The notes under the pieces are model-generated. The model had not been told where the DNA came from. It did not search any database and saw only the letters and a list, made by a program, of their open reading frames with translations. Both the position numbers and the translations under genes were made by a program. From Plenodomus lindquistii (lineage: Eukaryota; Ascomycota; Dothideomycetes; Pleosporales; Leptosphaeriaceae): a DNA stretch of 64,000 bases. The stretch covers positions 1,116,001 to 1,180,000 of the forward strand of contig JANUWI010000013.1 of NCBI GenBank assembly GCA_025504975.1. The letters are read 5' to 3'. Below, piece by piece: positions 22,131-34,316 of this stretch (its first letter is position 1; every line of letters starts with the position of its first letter).

Positions 22131-23323
22131 CTAATCCAATACGATATACTTTCTCAGTCTCTCGGGTATCGCATCGTACAGGTTTTTCTGCTCCAGCCAC
22201 TTCTTGGAGAACAGGCGGTCTGCATATCTGTACGCGCCATCGCAAAGCAGTGTAACGACAGTATGTCCCTTGCCCAACTTCTCAGCGACTTCCTTGGCGG
22301 CAACCACATTCAGACACGAACTAGCGCCCAGGTAGAGACCCTCTTCGTCCAAACACCTATACACCATTTCAATCGTCTTCTCGTCACTAATGTGTACCGA
22401 CCCGTCGAGGAGATCAATATCGGGCTTCAAGTTATCTGTCACGCGGCCCTGCCCGATACCCTCTGTAATGGAGCCACCCTGTCTTTCTTGGAGTTTTCCG
22501 CCACTCTGAATGTACGAGTGTAGGACCGAGCCTGGGGGGTCAGCGAGGAAGCTCTTGACTCTTCCGTCGCTCTTCTCCTTGAGGTACCGTGTGACACCGG
22601 CCAGTGATCCTCCGGTGCCAGTTGCGCAGGTAAATGCATCGATTTTGCCTTGTGTTTGGTACCATATTTCCGGCCCTGTGGTCTCAATGTGCGCCTGTCG
22701 GTTCGCCACGTTGTCGAATTGGTTCGTCCACACTGCGTTGTCTAGTCGCTCTGCATGTCGTTTTGCTTGATGGTTGTAGTTTTGTGGGTTGTCGAATGCT
22801 ACGGCAGGTACGGGATATACTTCGGCGCCTAGGAGCCGTAGGAGGTCGATTTTGCCTTGCGACTGTGTGTTGGGCATGTAGATGACGAGCTTGTAGCCTT
22901 TTGAGCGACAGACGTGGGCGAGTCCTATGCCAGTGTTTCCAGCTGTGCCTTCGATGACAGTACCTCCAGGCTTGAGAAGGCCCTGCTTTTCGGCATTTTC
23001 GACGACGAAGAGGGCGGCGCGGTCTTTTACTGAGCCGCCTGGGTTCTGGAATTCGGCCTTGCCTAGGACGTTGCAGCCCGTTTCTTCAGAGAGTTTCTTG
23101 AGGCGGATGAGAGGTGTCTTGCCGATGGCTAGAGAGCTATTAGTAGGTATCAGTCAGGATGCGATATGAGAGAATGTTACTTACCATCGAGGAAACCCCG
23201 CTGTCCAATGCCTTGCGCTTTAGAAATGCCAATTGCCGTCTGGTGGGCAGCTTCAAATTGGCTGACGCTCTCTGCGCCTCTCCGTGCCGAGACTGCGAAA
23301 CTCCTTGCCGCTGTGCGGAACAT
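22131..23323 (-). CDS. Cysteine synthase, Mcy1-like, probably mitochondrial
   Basis: PLP-dependent beta-family enzyme of 378 residues from exons 23185..23323 and 22131..23128. The 56-bp intron (GTAAGT...CTCTAG) joins GFLD to AIGKTPLIRL. The first 20 residues (MFRTAARSFAVSARRGAES) are basic and hydroxylated, fitting a mitochondrial presequence. Motifs are GGSVKDRAA (PLP Schiff-base lysine), EGTAGNTGIGLAH (substrate/PLP-phosphate loop) and ATGTGGSLAG (phosphate cup). The expected reaction is O-acetylserine plus sulfide to cysteine. EGTAGNTGI and YMPNTQSQGK resemble the yeast Mcy1/YGR012W branch (cysteine synthase 2) rather than the main CysK-type enzyme; physiological activity of that branch is less certain. 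It is divergent from the condensin gene. Confidence 0.92.
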
Positions 23324-23560
23324 TTTGAATTAGCAAAGGAAGCTTAGGGCAAGAAGGCAAAGAAAAGTACAAAAGTGCAGCAGCAACGTCCTCGGCCCAT
23401 CGGCGAATGACGCGATGTCGCAATCCGCCATTGTTCGCCGCGGGGGTCCCCTGCGATGCCTGCGCCCGCAGTTGGTCCGTGCATCCTGCGTAAACAATCA
23501 ACACCATGACCGTCTATCCCCACCTCCAGACGACAACGAGCCCCCGTGACCCACGACATT
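23324..23560. promoter_or_regulatory. Bidirectional promoter, cysteine synthase / condensin
   Basis: Only 237 bp lie between the two divergent start codons, so the promoters must overlap. No named site is assigned. Confidence 0.5.
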
Positions 23561-26500
23561 ATGCCAGGACGACCAGCGGGAACACGTTCCACGCGCACTT
23601 CAGCTGCCTCGACGCGGAAAACCAGCGGCGGTGTCACTAAACCCACACGCGCGTCCGGAACACGCCAGTCTGCCCATGCAGTCGAGATACCAGACGAAGG
23701 TCCCGTGACTACACTCCGCACACAGATTGCCCAGGTATTTAGCGATGCACAGAAGACGACGGCGACACAGCGCAAGTTGGCGGTGCATCTGAGAAAGATA
23801 CAAGAAGCGTGCTGTTTTGAGCCACCAGAGACGAACAAGAAGGGTGGGAAGAAGGGGAGGGAGGAGATTGAGGAGGATTTCGACGAGGAAGACTTCAATA
23901 ATGAGATGGGGAGGTGTGTGTTGAGGTTGTTGAACGTGAAGAAGAGTGAGACGGCGGGGGACAGGGTGATAAGGTTCTTGGGCCTGTTCCTGAAGCATGC
24001 TTCTGAGAAGGGTGGGTAGTCGTGTTCGTACAAATTCTACCTACACTGACAACGAGCAGATCAAGCCATCTTTTCTGCTGGAACAGAGGATGAAGGCTTC
24101 GTCGAGACGCCCAGTACTCGCCTCGTTAGGCATATACTCGTAGCAACTCTTGGCTTTACCACAGCAAAAGAGAGAACGGTTCGATACCGAGCGACACAGA
24201 CCATTGCGTACATTATAAACAGCATCGCCACGCTCGACGATGACCTCTACGACCTCCTCCGAGTCGCCTTCATGAAGCGCTTGAGAGACAAGGATCCTCC
24301 GGTACGCGTACAGGCTGTGCTTGGCTTGGGTACACTGTTGGGAGATGAGGAAGAACAACAAGACGACGAAGACAGCGACGATGATGCGGCAGGAGGTCTT
24401 CTCGAGAAGCTCATGAGTATCATGAGCAACGACCCCAGCGCTGAAGTACGACGAGCCGTTCTACATAACCTTCCAAGGCTACCCTCGACACTACGCTCCA
24501 TCCTCAAGCGAGCTCGTGACATGGATGCAACATTGCGAAGACAGGTCTACGGCAAGATTCTGCCCAGCATAGGCGACTTCAGGAACTTGTCCATGGTCGA
24601 ACGAGAAAAGCTTATCCGCTGGGGCTTACGCGATCGAGACGACAGTGTTCGCAAGTCTGCAGCACGTTTGTTTAGCGAGAAATGGCTGGAAGACTGTGCT
24701 GGAACCCATGACCAGCGGCCCGAGGAAGAGAAGAAGCCGGGTGAATTTATACCACCCAATCTAAATGCACTGTGTGAGCTGCTCGAGCGAATCGACATTA
24801 TACGCTCGGGTGAAGAGGAGGAGGGCATTGCACACGAAGCGATGAAGCGATTTTGGGAAGTTCGCCCCGACTATCTCAACTACATCTCCTTTGACCATGA
24901 CTTTTGGAACAACCTGGATGCACAGACGGCATTCATTGTCCGCAGTCTCAACGACTATGCTCAGGGCACGCAAGATGGCAGCATCAAAGAGATGGTCGAA
25001 GAGAAGATGCCTGAAGTCACCATGTTTGCATTCGTGCTCCAGAAAGAACTCCGCTCTCTTATGGAACTCACGACAAAAGCCATGTTGCTGGAAGAAGACG
25101 ATCCAGAGCTCGAAGAAGTACAGGAAGATCATGACGAGAGAGAGTTTGTTGTACAGCAGTTGCTCCACATTGCACAGACACTTGACTACACCGATGAGAT
25201 GGGTCGACGACAAGTATACAACATCACTCGTGAGGCCATCGCCAAGGCTCAACTTCCAGAAGAATGCACAAAGTTGGCTATCGAAGTATTGCGCATAGTG
25301 TGCGGTGTACGTGGCGAGTCAGACTTTTGCGCTTTGATCGTGGAGGCGATTGCTGAAGTACGAGATACCTTGCTCGACGGTGATGATGAGGCCGGCAATG
25401 GGAATGATGAGGAGAGTTTCCATTCAGCCCAGTCTGACATTGAAGGTGACGCGCCTTTGATCAAGCCACGTGGTGCGAATGCCAAGGTACTGACGGAAGA
25501 GGAGGAGCTGGAGCGACAGACTCGTGAGGTATTAGTACACTCAAAGTGTCTGCATATCGCACAGTGCACACTGGAGAATGTGCACTGTGATCTCGAGTCG
25601 AGCTCGCATCTGACAGGCATTCTCAATACGCTCATTATTCCGGCTGTGCAGGCCCATCAAGCCATTCTTCGAGAGCGGGGCGTTATTTGCCTGGGTCTAG
25701 CAGCCCTTCTAAGTAGAGTAAGTTCTCTTCTTCATATGCATTACAGGTCGTTACTAACAACTACCAGGATCTGGCAGCTTCCAATCTCGACCTTTTCTTC
25801 CACTGCTTCGTCAAAGGCCACGAGAGCCTCAAGGAAATCGTCCTCCAAGTCCTCGCCGACGTCCTAATCACCCACCCCCAACTCCTCACACCCACAGTCG
25901 AAGACCCAGACGCGACCACCGAAGACACCGAACCCATCATCAACCCACGCCTCCGTCCCGTCACGAAAATCCTCCTCAAAGCCTTTGCCTCCAACTCCCA
26001 CCGTCTCAGCCTCATTGCCTGCGAAGCCGCCTCCAAGCTCCTTCTCCTCGGGATCCTACCCCCCGCACCAACCGCCGAAATCCTAAAAGCGTTCGTGTCT
26101 ACCTACTTTGACCCGGAGACCGCTGCCAATCCCGCGCTCCGACAAGCACTGAGCTACTTCCTCCCCGTTTTCTGCCACTCCAAGCTCAAAAACGCACACA
26201 TCATGGCACAAATGGCCGTCCCCATCATCTCCAAACTCCTGCTCATGCGCGAAGAAGACGTTGAAGAAGAAGACGTCGACGAAATGGTCGGCTGGCCCGT
26301 CATCACTGCTCACCTAGCCGAGTGGACCGACGGAAGAAAAGTCGTCGGCGCCACAGAACTAGGACTAGACGGCAAAACAAGCACGAGCGCAGAAGCAGAG
26401 GAACCACATATTCACCTTGCCATTGCGGTGCTGGAGCGCGCACTAACGAGTACATGTACAAAGGATGAGCGGAAACCGCTGCTTTCGCTGTTGAGCAAGT

Positions 26501-27069
26501 TGCATATTGCGACTAGTTCGGGTGCTAGGGGTAGAAAGCCGGAGGATGGGGGCGTGGATGATGAAGAGTTGAGAGAGTTGCACGGGCTTGTTGGTGAGGC
26601 TGTTGAAGGCAGGATTGGGACTGACGCCACGCAACGTAATGCCCTTGCCAAGATGGAACTTTTGTTGACGAAGCGGCTGGGGGAAGTCGAGGTGGTTACG
26701 CACGTTCAAGATGGTGAGGCAGAGGGGGATGAGGCGGTCACACCTAGACATACGCCTGCGGCTGAAGACGAGACCGAGGGCGATGCGACGCCGGTTTCTG
26801 CGCCGAGAGCAGCGGTTGAACCTAGTGTTGATGGCTCGGAGCTTAGTGACGACGATGATGACGAGGTCGAAGCGGAAGATACGACAATGTTTGCCGGGAT
26901 GCAGGGTGAGGGGACGCGGATGCCGCTTGAAGATGACGACGATGATAATGACGACGACGACGATGATGATGGGTTACCGGAAGAAAGCACATTGACGATT
27001 CGGGGGCGGAGGAGGGATATCGTGACCGAGGATGATATCATGGAGAGTTTGTTGCAGAGTGAGGTGTAA
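23561..27069 (+). CDS. Condensin complex subunit 3 (Ycg1/Cnd3/CAP-G)
   Basis: Non-SMC HEAT-repeat subunit of condensin, which compacts chromosomes in mitosis and binds DNA together with the kleisin. Exons 23561..24011, 24060..25717 and 25768..27069, with introns of 48 and 50 bp, give 1136 residues, close to the family length. The start is MPGRPAGTRSTRTS. HEAT repeats are visible in RTVRYRATQTIAYIINSIA, DPPVRVQAVLGLGTLLGD, DPSAEVRRAVLHNLP and DDSVRKSAARLFSEKWL. The CAP-G C-terminal domain includes HPQLLTP, EAASKLLLLGIL and ALSYFLPVFCHSKLKN. The C-terminus is very acidic, with a long run of Asp, then TIRGRRRDIVTEDDIM. Codon choice changes abruptly near 26.44 kb from C-ending to G/T-ending codons without breaking the frame. 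Confidence 0.94.
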
Positions 27070-28218
27070 GACGGCTAGTCTTGTCTTGTCTTTTCCTCTT
27101 TCTAGTACGCAGAGGATAGGGAGGAATTGTATCGAATTGATGAGGCTGAGGATCAAAGAGGCGTTTGGAAGGTGACAGCTTTTCCAAATGTAAATGAATG
27201 TTTTGTCCGTGTTTGGAATCGCTGGGTCGCTCCATTACAAACAGGCCTCGAGCGGACCATGCACTATCAATCCTAGCGATAATACCGCACAAATGCCTAC
27301 ATCAATCAGTGTCAGCCAGCTAGCCAGCTACTATTACCAGCCCCCACTGCCAAGCTTAAGTCATTCATACCCAGATCAGGTAGGATCAGTGACACAATCA
27401 CCCCCCCTCGCTCCTTACTCTCCTCTCCCTTTGGGCCTCAAAACCCCGAGCATTGGATCCTCGTCTCGTCTCGCTAAGTTATCCCACGGATTTCAAGTCG
27501 CACATGTGTAAACTCATTGTGGGACAAGCTCGAGACGTCTAGTCTTATATCCCCCTTACTTGCTTCTACAAGACGATGGACGCAGGTACATGTTTTCATC
27601 ACTGCCACCAAAAAGGGACGCCAAGGCCATGGTTGTGGAGGTTGAGGCAGGATTGAGAGGGAGTGGGTAGATTGGCATTGGCATTGTATTGGGATTGGAT
27701 AGGATGGTGAGTAACAATATGGTATGGTATGGTATGCTGATGGTGGGATGTGTTTGTTTAGTGTAAGAGAAGAATAGAATGAGAATGAGGATTTGAGGGG
27801 TATACAAGTAGTGGAATATAAATTATGCTCTGAGCATTGGAATTCGGGTGGGGATTGCTTTGGTTGGTTGAATTGGATTGGATTGGGGCCCGTATCGTGT
27901 AAATAGAGGTCGTACGATGGAGTTAGTCTTGAGCCTGATGAAGTATCTGAGAGGGCTTTGATGCTAATTAAAAGAAAAAATTCCGCGTTGCGCCTCCGCT
28001 AACCTTGGGGGAAGAGGAAAAGAGAAACGTCGTTGGAGAAAGAAAGGACGAAAACAGTAACATCCGCCGTTCCTGTGTGTAGTGTGGGAAAAACGCCGGT
28101 CAACGCCTTGGTACGATATACTCGCTGTTCGTCTGGTCCAGCATCATACGTCGTGCATCGTCCGTGTAGATATCGTGCTTGCTTCGTGGATGGTTATGAC
28201 TGCACACTTCACTCCAAT
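27070..28218. other. Convergent intergenic region
   Basis: 1.15 kb between the 3' ends of the condensin and GT71 genes. It contains short simple repeats (GGTATGGTATG near 27.72 kb, GGATTGGATTGG near 27.87 kb) but no supported gene. Confidence 0.5.
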
Positions 28219-29781
28219 TCACCACGGCCGATCAATACTATCCATCCACCCAAACACCTCTGTAATAAACGCCCTCAACGCCCCACACGCCCCGCCCCCC
28301 TGATTCCCTCTACATCCCTCCTCTGCAACAACATCCCACAGCCGACGCTCGACATCATACCCCAGAATCTTGACCATGTCTTCTTTCATTCCCCACATTC
28401 TATGCGGTGTGCCGTCCGGCTCGAATGTCGGTTGCGTTTTATCGTCTAGCACATTTGCGGGATCCATTTTGAGAATGTTCTGGTGTATAAATACGGGTCG
28501 CGGTTTCTGCGGGGCTTTTCGTGTGCGGTTTAGTGCTTTGGCGACGGCGGGGTCCGGGTGCTGCAGGTCAATGTCTTGCCAGCGGTCGTCCGGGTGGATG
28601 TGGCTTTTCATCGGGACGAGGTGTTCATAGTCGAGACCTGGGTCGGCTTGGGCGATTCCGCTGCCGCGAAAGATTTTGTCGACGTAGCGGCCGAGTGCGC
28701 GGGGCGGGGTGCGGACTTGGTAGAAGGGAAGGCCTACGGCGAGGGCGGCTTGCACAAAGGTTTCCTTGTCGCCGGCGCCGGGGGCTCCTTGACTGAGCAG
28801 GGTGTAATAGTAGTCGGGGCCGTAGTAGTTGTAGTAGACCATCATGAGGAGGGACTCGCGGTGGGTTTCCTTGTTGATCATGAGTTGACCGCTTTCGCTC
28901 GAGAGGCGGCTTTGGAACGACTCCTCTGGAATAGCTGCAATGTGGTAGAAGTGCGGAGATACTGTGAGGGCCCAGAAATCGGGCCATGTAATGAGGCCAT
29001 GGGTGGTGTATGGCGCAGTCGTGAACAGCACGCTAGGATCGTACGCCGGGAACGCGTCGCTGTCTAGAAACAGCACATGCTGGAACGACGAGAACAAAAT
29101 CGCCAAGACCTTGTACTGGTAGTGATCCGGCTGTGCGATATGTCGTGCAGAGTGGTATATGTTGGACATGACAATGCACCGCGCGTTCAATGATGGTAGT
29201 ACGGTATCGCAAACAATGGGCTCGTATTTGCTCCAGTCGTCAATGAAGACCTCAACGGGCATCTGATTTCCGGTTCTCCGCAGCATCCGTAGCGAAACGA
29301 GGAAGATGGGCATGTACTTTGCGTTGGCAGTCGTTACAATTCCTGTCGTGTCTGCTGCAAATGGCAACTTGGGCGCTAGGTGCTTGGCCGCACCGCGCAT
29401 CGAGTAGTGCGCCCGGAACAGTGCCCGCTCATGGTCATCAGTAAAGTTGGCAATCCGGTCCACGGGCTTTTTGTTCTTTTGCAGTGGTTCCCAGTAGGGC
29501 ATGGGGTATGATTCGCCTTCCTTCTCGTCGACGGTTAGAGAGTCGCATTGGGGCTGAGCTTCGAGAAGTGCAGCGGCGAGATCCCTCCAGAAGTGTTGGA
29601 CGGTTGCGTTGAACGTTGAAGCTACTTCAGTGGCATTTGGTTCGTAGCGGTAAAAGTGCTCCAGTACCGTAGTTTCATCGTACCGTCGCGGAAGAAAGAA
29701 GAGACCAGTGAGAAGAAGGAAAAGCGGAATGACAATGAGCCGGGGTATCGCTGACAATACGTGGGGCGTATTTATGAGCAT
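28219..29781 (-). CDS. Alpha-mannosyltransferase, GT71 (Mnn2/Mnn1 family)
   Basis: Intronless 520-residue type II Golgi glycosyltransferase. The N-terminus MLINTPHVLSAIPRL leads into one membrane anchor (LIVIPLFLLLTGLFFL), then a lumenal stem. The catalytic domain has GIVTTANAKYMPIFLVSL, VEVFIDDWSKYE, and the metal-binding D-x-D in HVLFLDSDAFPAYDP. Further conserved blocks are LITWPDFWALTVSP, SSESGQLMINKETH and GDKETFVQAAL. GT71 enzymes add alpha-1,2 or alpha-1,3 mannose to N-glycan outer chains and cell wall mannan using GDP-mannose. The segment order fits Mnn2-like alpha-1,2 enzymes, but linkage cannot be proven from sequence. Confidence 0.9.
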   Translation of the reverse strand: MLINTPHVLSAIPRLIVIPLFLLLTGLFFLPRRYDETTVLEHFYRYEPNATEVASTFNATVQHFWRDLAAALLEAQPQCDSLTVDEKEGESYPMPYWEPLQKNKKPVDRIANFTDDHERALFRAHYSMRGAAKHLAPKLPFAADTTGIVTTANAKYMPIFLVSLRMLRRTGNQMPVEVFIDDWSKYEPIVCDTVLPSLNARCIVMSNIYHSARHIAQPDHYQYKVLAILFSSFQHVLFLDSDAFPAYDPSVLFTTAPYTTHGLITWPDFWALTVSPHFYHIAAIPEESFQSRLSSESGQLMINKETHRESLLMMVYYNYYGPDYYYTLLSQGAPGAGDKETFVQAALAVGLPFYQVRTPPRALGRYVDKIFRGSGIAQADPGLDYEHLVPMKSHIHPDDRWQDIDLQHPDPAVAKALNRTRKAPQKPRPVFIHQNILKMDPANVLDDKTQPTFEPDGTPHRMWGMKEDMVKILGYDVERRLWDVVAEEGCRGNQGGGACGALRAFITEVFGWMDSIDRPW

Positions 29782-31609
29782 GGCAGGCGTAAGTTGAGGT
29801 CACCGTGAGAGACTGTCCATGGAGGGAGGGTGTAGAGCGTGTGGGGAGGAGAGGCAACGGCGAAAGGCTGTGGCGTGGGAGGTTGTTGAATTGTATATAT
29901 CTTGGGACAAGTCGGCCTAATACAACGGTTGCTAGCACCAGCACGCAAAAGCTGGTACCGGTTGTGGCGATGATTTGGAGCTAACCTGGAAGCGCGTTCA
30001 AGGCTAGTAGTAAGCACCAGTGGTGGTTTGATTATGCGAGGTCGAGTAAGCAATTTTAGCGGCCCTTGGTGGTTGGATTGGGGTCTGTGCCATCAGCGAG
30101 TAAGATGGCGAAAGGTGTCACCAAGCAGTTGTGGTGAGCAACCGCAGGCTTCCGGAGAGCGGGGGGACTGAGATTGTCTGGTGAGCATAACTTGTTGACG
30201 ATAGCGTGTGGGAGGCAGCTAGCGGATGGTGCAGCTGAGTTGCATCATGCACTGCGAGTGGAGGTTGGAGCCGATCAGCCTCAAGTCTAGGCGCACGCAG
30301 GTGGAGTCGTTGAGTGTGCAAATAGTCGTGCCGGAAGAAGCTTGGCGTTGCCTAATATTGGACGTCTCTACACATTTGTACTTATCCGCACACGCCCTGC
30401 TGACGATCATTGAATCCTACGAACTTCCCCAGGGGCACCCACTCCGAGTGCTCCGCGGGGGGACATCAAACCTCTGTGAGCACCCATGCCCAGCATACGC
30501 GGTGCTGCTCAACGATTGGCAGCGTGTTGACTAGTAAGTCAAAGGCGGCTGAATCTACCAGATAGCGTTGTGCGACTTGTCAGCCCATGACCGCGGCTGT
30601 CTAGTTCCCGCAGGCGCCATCGTAATTTCAATCAAGTGTCCTTGTCTTTGGCTAGACTGACTTGACCATGCTGTGTTGCGTTGCGCGACATGGTGTGCAT
30701 AGGGGATTGACGTTTGACTTCTATATGTAGAACCATTTCGTCGTTTGAAGGAAGGGACATTGCGGAAATCGTAGAGCAAAGATGCATCTTAGAAGTATAC
30801 CTGCTCTACTGCACGTCATTGGACCAGGCGCTCGGATGGCGTCCACAGTCCCGGAACCGAAAGCCACCCGTGACCAAACAAAGTAGAGTAGAGTAGAGTA
30901 ATTCACAGAAAGCATGTACCACCTCACGGCGCAAGGACAGCAACTCCCTTTTACCACTTTCCACTTCGGTTCATTCTAGGGTGCGAAGCGTCGGTAGAAG
31001 GACAGCCCTGTCCCACCACTCTCCAGTACCAATGCAGCAGGTTACCTTGACCCGTCACGTTGGATTGGTATAGACTAGGCTCACGTACTGTACCGTAGAT
31101 TAAACGTCTTGATTTGCATCGAGTACCTGCGTTAGTCTGACATCCGTTGGACATGGTGTGCCGTTGTTTGGGGCCTAAAAGCGGGTTGAAGTCTGATTGG
31201 ACACGTTGATCTATTCTATATGATTGCGATAGAACTGGGTGAGGTGGTATGTACACACTTGAATCTTGGGTGCGACGAGGACTGTGAATCAGTAGGATTG
31301 TAGTGTTGCTGTGGCGTAACTTGTAAGCATTCGGATTTATTCCTAGAATAAACCACATCCTCTGTAATTCGTAAAGACAGTCTCAAAGCCTGAGTTGAGT
31401 TGGAACTAAAATGTCTTTCACTGTAATACAGGTTTGTTTATTGAAAGCAGCAGAGCAACAAAGCAAAACTTCTAAGTCAAAAAAAGTACACAGAAACTCA
31501 GATTAGGTACGATAGGCTTGGCTAAGCGGCGAGTATATACCACTTTACCACATCTCAATTTGGATAGCCGAAGAAAAGGAGGGGAAGTCAAGACACACTC
31601 ACACTCACT

Positions 31610-31643
<34 letters not shown>

Positions 31644-32053
31644 TCAAGAAAAGAGAGAGAAAAGACGCACGCTAGCTACAGCCCAGAAAGATCTCCCAGC
31701 AGATGCAAGAAAAAACAAAGAGGTTCCGGCAAGCCGGTATAGCGAGGTCCGTGTTGCCGCCTTCCATGGTGTAACTTTTTTGCCCATCCGTCCAGCTTTT
31801 TGGAAAATGCTTCTCAAGTCGATCCCCAAACACCCAAACCGCAGAGGTATCGAACTCCATCGCCAAATGATCTCCAGTCTATACGCACCCGATCCCGCTA
31901 GGTTGCCTGCAAATGCCACGAAATTTGAACCAGCCCGAATGTTGACAAACTCCCCAAAAGCCAATCTTGCCCACGCCATCCTTTCCGAAATAAACAGTCC
32001 AATTCAAATTGCACGCAAGATCAAGGCCTTTGAAGATCATTACCTATACACAC
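29782..32053. other. Intergenic region, no gene seen
   Basis: 2.3 kb containing a short AGTAG/GAGTA repeat (about 30882-30900), an (AC)14 microsatellite near 31.6 kb and only short non-conserved frames. It includes the GT71 promoter and the 3' flank of the RNA-binding gene. Confidence 0.5.
31613..31640. repeat. (AC)14 microsatellite
   Basis: Uninterrupted AC dinucleotide run of 28 bp, preceded by imperfect CACTCA repeats. Confidence 0.95.
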
Positions 32054-34091
32054 CTACGCCGGCGACTTGTTGGCGGGGTTAGAGACATTGCGACGATCAT
32101 CGTTCATCGACAGCTGGCCGAAGCCGCTCGACAGGAAAGAGAAGGGATCTCCTCTGCCATCACCGCCGTTGGGTGCGCCCTGGTTGGGATACGGGTCCGC
32201 AGAAGAAAAGGCAGCCTCGGCAGAGCGGCTGTCAAAGGGGGTTGAATGCATGCCACCATTAGGGACATACTGAGCGCCCATGGGAGGGTAAGGGCTGGCA
32301 GCGCCCATGCCAGAGGGAAGCGCGTACTGGCTTGGGGGCCCAGCATATTGCTGAGCCGGGTAGCTTCCAGCGCCGTAGCCTGCAGGACCATAAGGACCAC
32401 CGCCAGGAGTGCCACCCATAGACGGAGGACCCATACCGAAGCTGGAGGGCGTGTCCATGGGGGAGGGGAAGGCAGAGTCGGCGACAACAGCAGCACCTGC
32501 ACGACTGGCTCCGCAACGTAAACAAGCGGTGTTCTTGGCGAAGTTGTGGTATCCGCAGCCGTTCTCGCCGCACTTCCAGTCACCGGCTCGGAAGGGCACC
32601 ACGCCGGTACCACCACGAACATGGCCTCCACCACCCATACCGTGACCGTGGCCGTGACCATGACCATGACCGTGGCCACCCATGTGGTGCTGAGGAGGGC
32701 CCATCATCCCGGGATGACCACCATTGTAGCCATAGCCGCTGTAGCCCATGGGGTCACCGCCAGGCGGGCCCTGCTGCATAGCGGGGAAAGAGCATCGGAA
32801 GCACGCGGTACGACGCTGGAAATTGGAGAATCCACAGGACGGGCAATTCCAGTCACCTGGGCGAGGCCTGTTCTTGCTAGGCGGGAACGGCGTGATAATC
32901 TCGGCAGCGCGATCGAGGACACGGCTCGATGAGGGGGAGACTTCAATGGCCTTTTCGTTCAATGCGCGGCCGTTCATGCACAGACTCTCGGCAGCCTGGG
33001 TTTGTTAGCTTGGTCGCATTCACATGCCAATCGTGTTCCTACCTCTTCATGGGACGAGAAGATGGCAAAGCCAGTGCCTGTTGGCTTGTGCTGATCGGGC
33101 GTACGCAGAGTCCAGAATGCAATGGGTCTACCGCCAAACTGCGTGAACCAGCTCTCGAGCTCAGACTGGGTGGTGTCGTGGGGAAGGCCGCTCATGTGGA
33201 GCACCTTGCTGCGCTCGGACAAGAAGGCGCGCACATCAGCCCTGGCGTCCATGGGTTTGGTCAAGACGTCGGGGTGTTCCTGAGGTGGCTGCGACTTGCG
33301 GATCAAGCCGCGGAGGACTCTGGCAAGTGTAACGGCCTCTTCCATGGCACGCCTAGGCGAGGCGGGAGCCAATGCCTGCAAATGGAAAGGCAGGTTGTGC
33401 TTGATGGGTGCCGACGACTGTACCGGCTCCACCTCCAACGCCGCGCAGATGTTGGTCAATGCACTCGAACCAAAGGGTAGCGACTCTGGATGGTGCGCCT
33501 GCCAGCGCTGATATTCGGTGCGCAGGTCAAAGGTGCGCGAATGTTGCAAGTAGGGTGGCAATACGACGGCCTTGTCACGAGCCTCGCGGGGCAGCTGAAC
33601 GCGGAGATCCCACGAGTCGAGCGTGACAAACGCAAACTCCTTGTTCTTGGGCGTAATGTGCTCCGAGGCAAAAGCGGAGAAGCGTTCGATGGCGTCTCGA
33701 AATGAGCCGGCGTTCCGGACCTGATCCCAGGTGAGGGTAGTCAAACTGGCTGCGAGGGGGGAGGATAAGCAAGAGGTGTGAAGGGTGAAGGTGGGAGCGA
33801 GAGGGGACAATACGTACTGCATAGTGCTGTAATGGGCGTGTTGACTGGTTTCACCAAGACGCTCTCTCGGTGAAGCTGGAGTAACGCGTTAGCCCTGCAG
33901 GTGCAATTGAGGGGCAATCAGCGTACCTCTTCACACGACTTTGCGTCGAGGAGAATCCATCCGAGCTCAATCACCTCGGCCGAGTCCTTGGTCACGTAGA
34001 CGCCGTGTTCATCGCACGTGGTTGCAACGTGTATCACCACATAGAGGTCGAGATTGGGTGCCTGCGGCGTGGGCGTGGGCTGGCTCGTCAT
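32054..34091 (-). CDS. Degenerate Eri1-like exonuclease fold + RRM + two RanBP2 zinc fingers (Nrp1-like)
   Basis: Four minus-strand exons, 33927..34091, 33818..33875, 33043..33749 and 32054..32995 (introns 51, 68 and 46 bp), give 623 residues. The start at 34091 (MTSQPTPTPQAPNLDLYVV) is preceded by an in-frame stop. Residues about 15-225 follow the Eri1/3'hExo DEDDh fold (IELGWILLDA, SLTTLTWDQVRNAGSF, FAFVTLDSWDL, SALTNICAALEVEP). Catalytic positions are mostly lost: the D-x-E motif reads H-V-A (21-23) and the H-x4-D motif reads R-R-A-M-E-E (207-212). An RRM follows at about 255-330 (KVLHMSGLPHDTT, GFAIFSSHEE), then RanBP2-type zinc fingers near 357-381 (GDWNCPSCGFSNF) and 447-473 (GDWKCGENGCGYHNF), separated by a His/Gly repeat. 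The layout matches yeast Nrp1, an RNA-binding stress-granule protein. RNA binding without nuclease activity is inferred. Confidence 0.87.
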
Positions 34092-34267
34092 GTTCTACAG
34101 CTCAGTTGGGTCTCCAATGTTGGTGGATGGCTGGTGCAAATGTCGATGCTGGCGGCAGGGCAGGTAGCAGGTGGCAGGTGGCAGGTGTCGAGGAAGACGG
34201 CGGAAGGCGCGCAAGGAGCGGAGACGTCAGCGGACAGACGGGTGAATGATCGGGCACCTGACGTGAG

Positions 34268-34316
34268 GATGGGAATGGGGATGGGAATGGGGATGGGGAT
34301 GGGGATGGGGACAGGG
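34268..34316. repeat. GGGGAT/GGGAAT hexanucleotide repeat
   Basis: About eight G-rich hexamers, GATGGG alternating with AATGGG then pure GGGGAT. The plus strand has many GGG/GGGG runs and could form a G-quadruplex. It lies about 180 bp upstream of the RNA-binding gene's start. Confidence 0.9.

Noticed and set aside
23546..23560. Extension of condensin subunit 3 to a GTG at 23546
   Set aside because: A fungal gene is expected to use ATG; the first in-frame ATG is 23561.
26706..27041. Ser-rich minus-strand frame
   Set aside because: Antisense shadow of the Asp/Glu-rich tail of condensin subunit 3.
28521..29067. Gly/Arg- and Val/Ala-rich plus-strand frames
   Set aside because: Antisense to the GT71 mannosyltransferase coding sequence.
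33750..33822. ATG at 33822 as start of the RNA-binding protein
   Set aside because: It lies at the end of a 58-nt exon followed by a GTACGT donor. Splicing gives a better exonuclease-fold N-terminus beginning at 34091.
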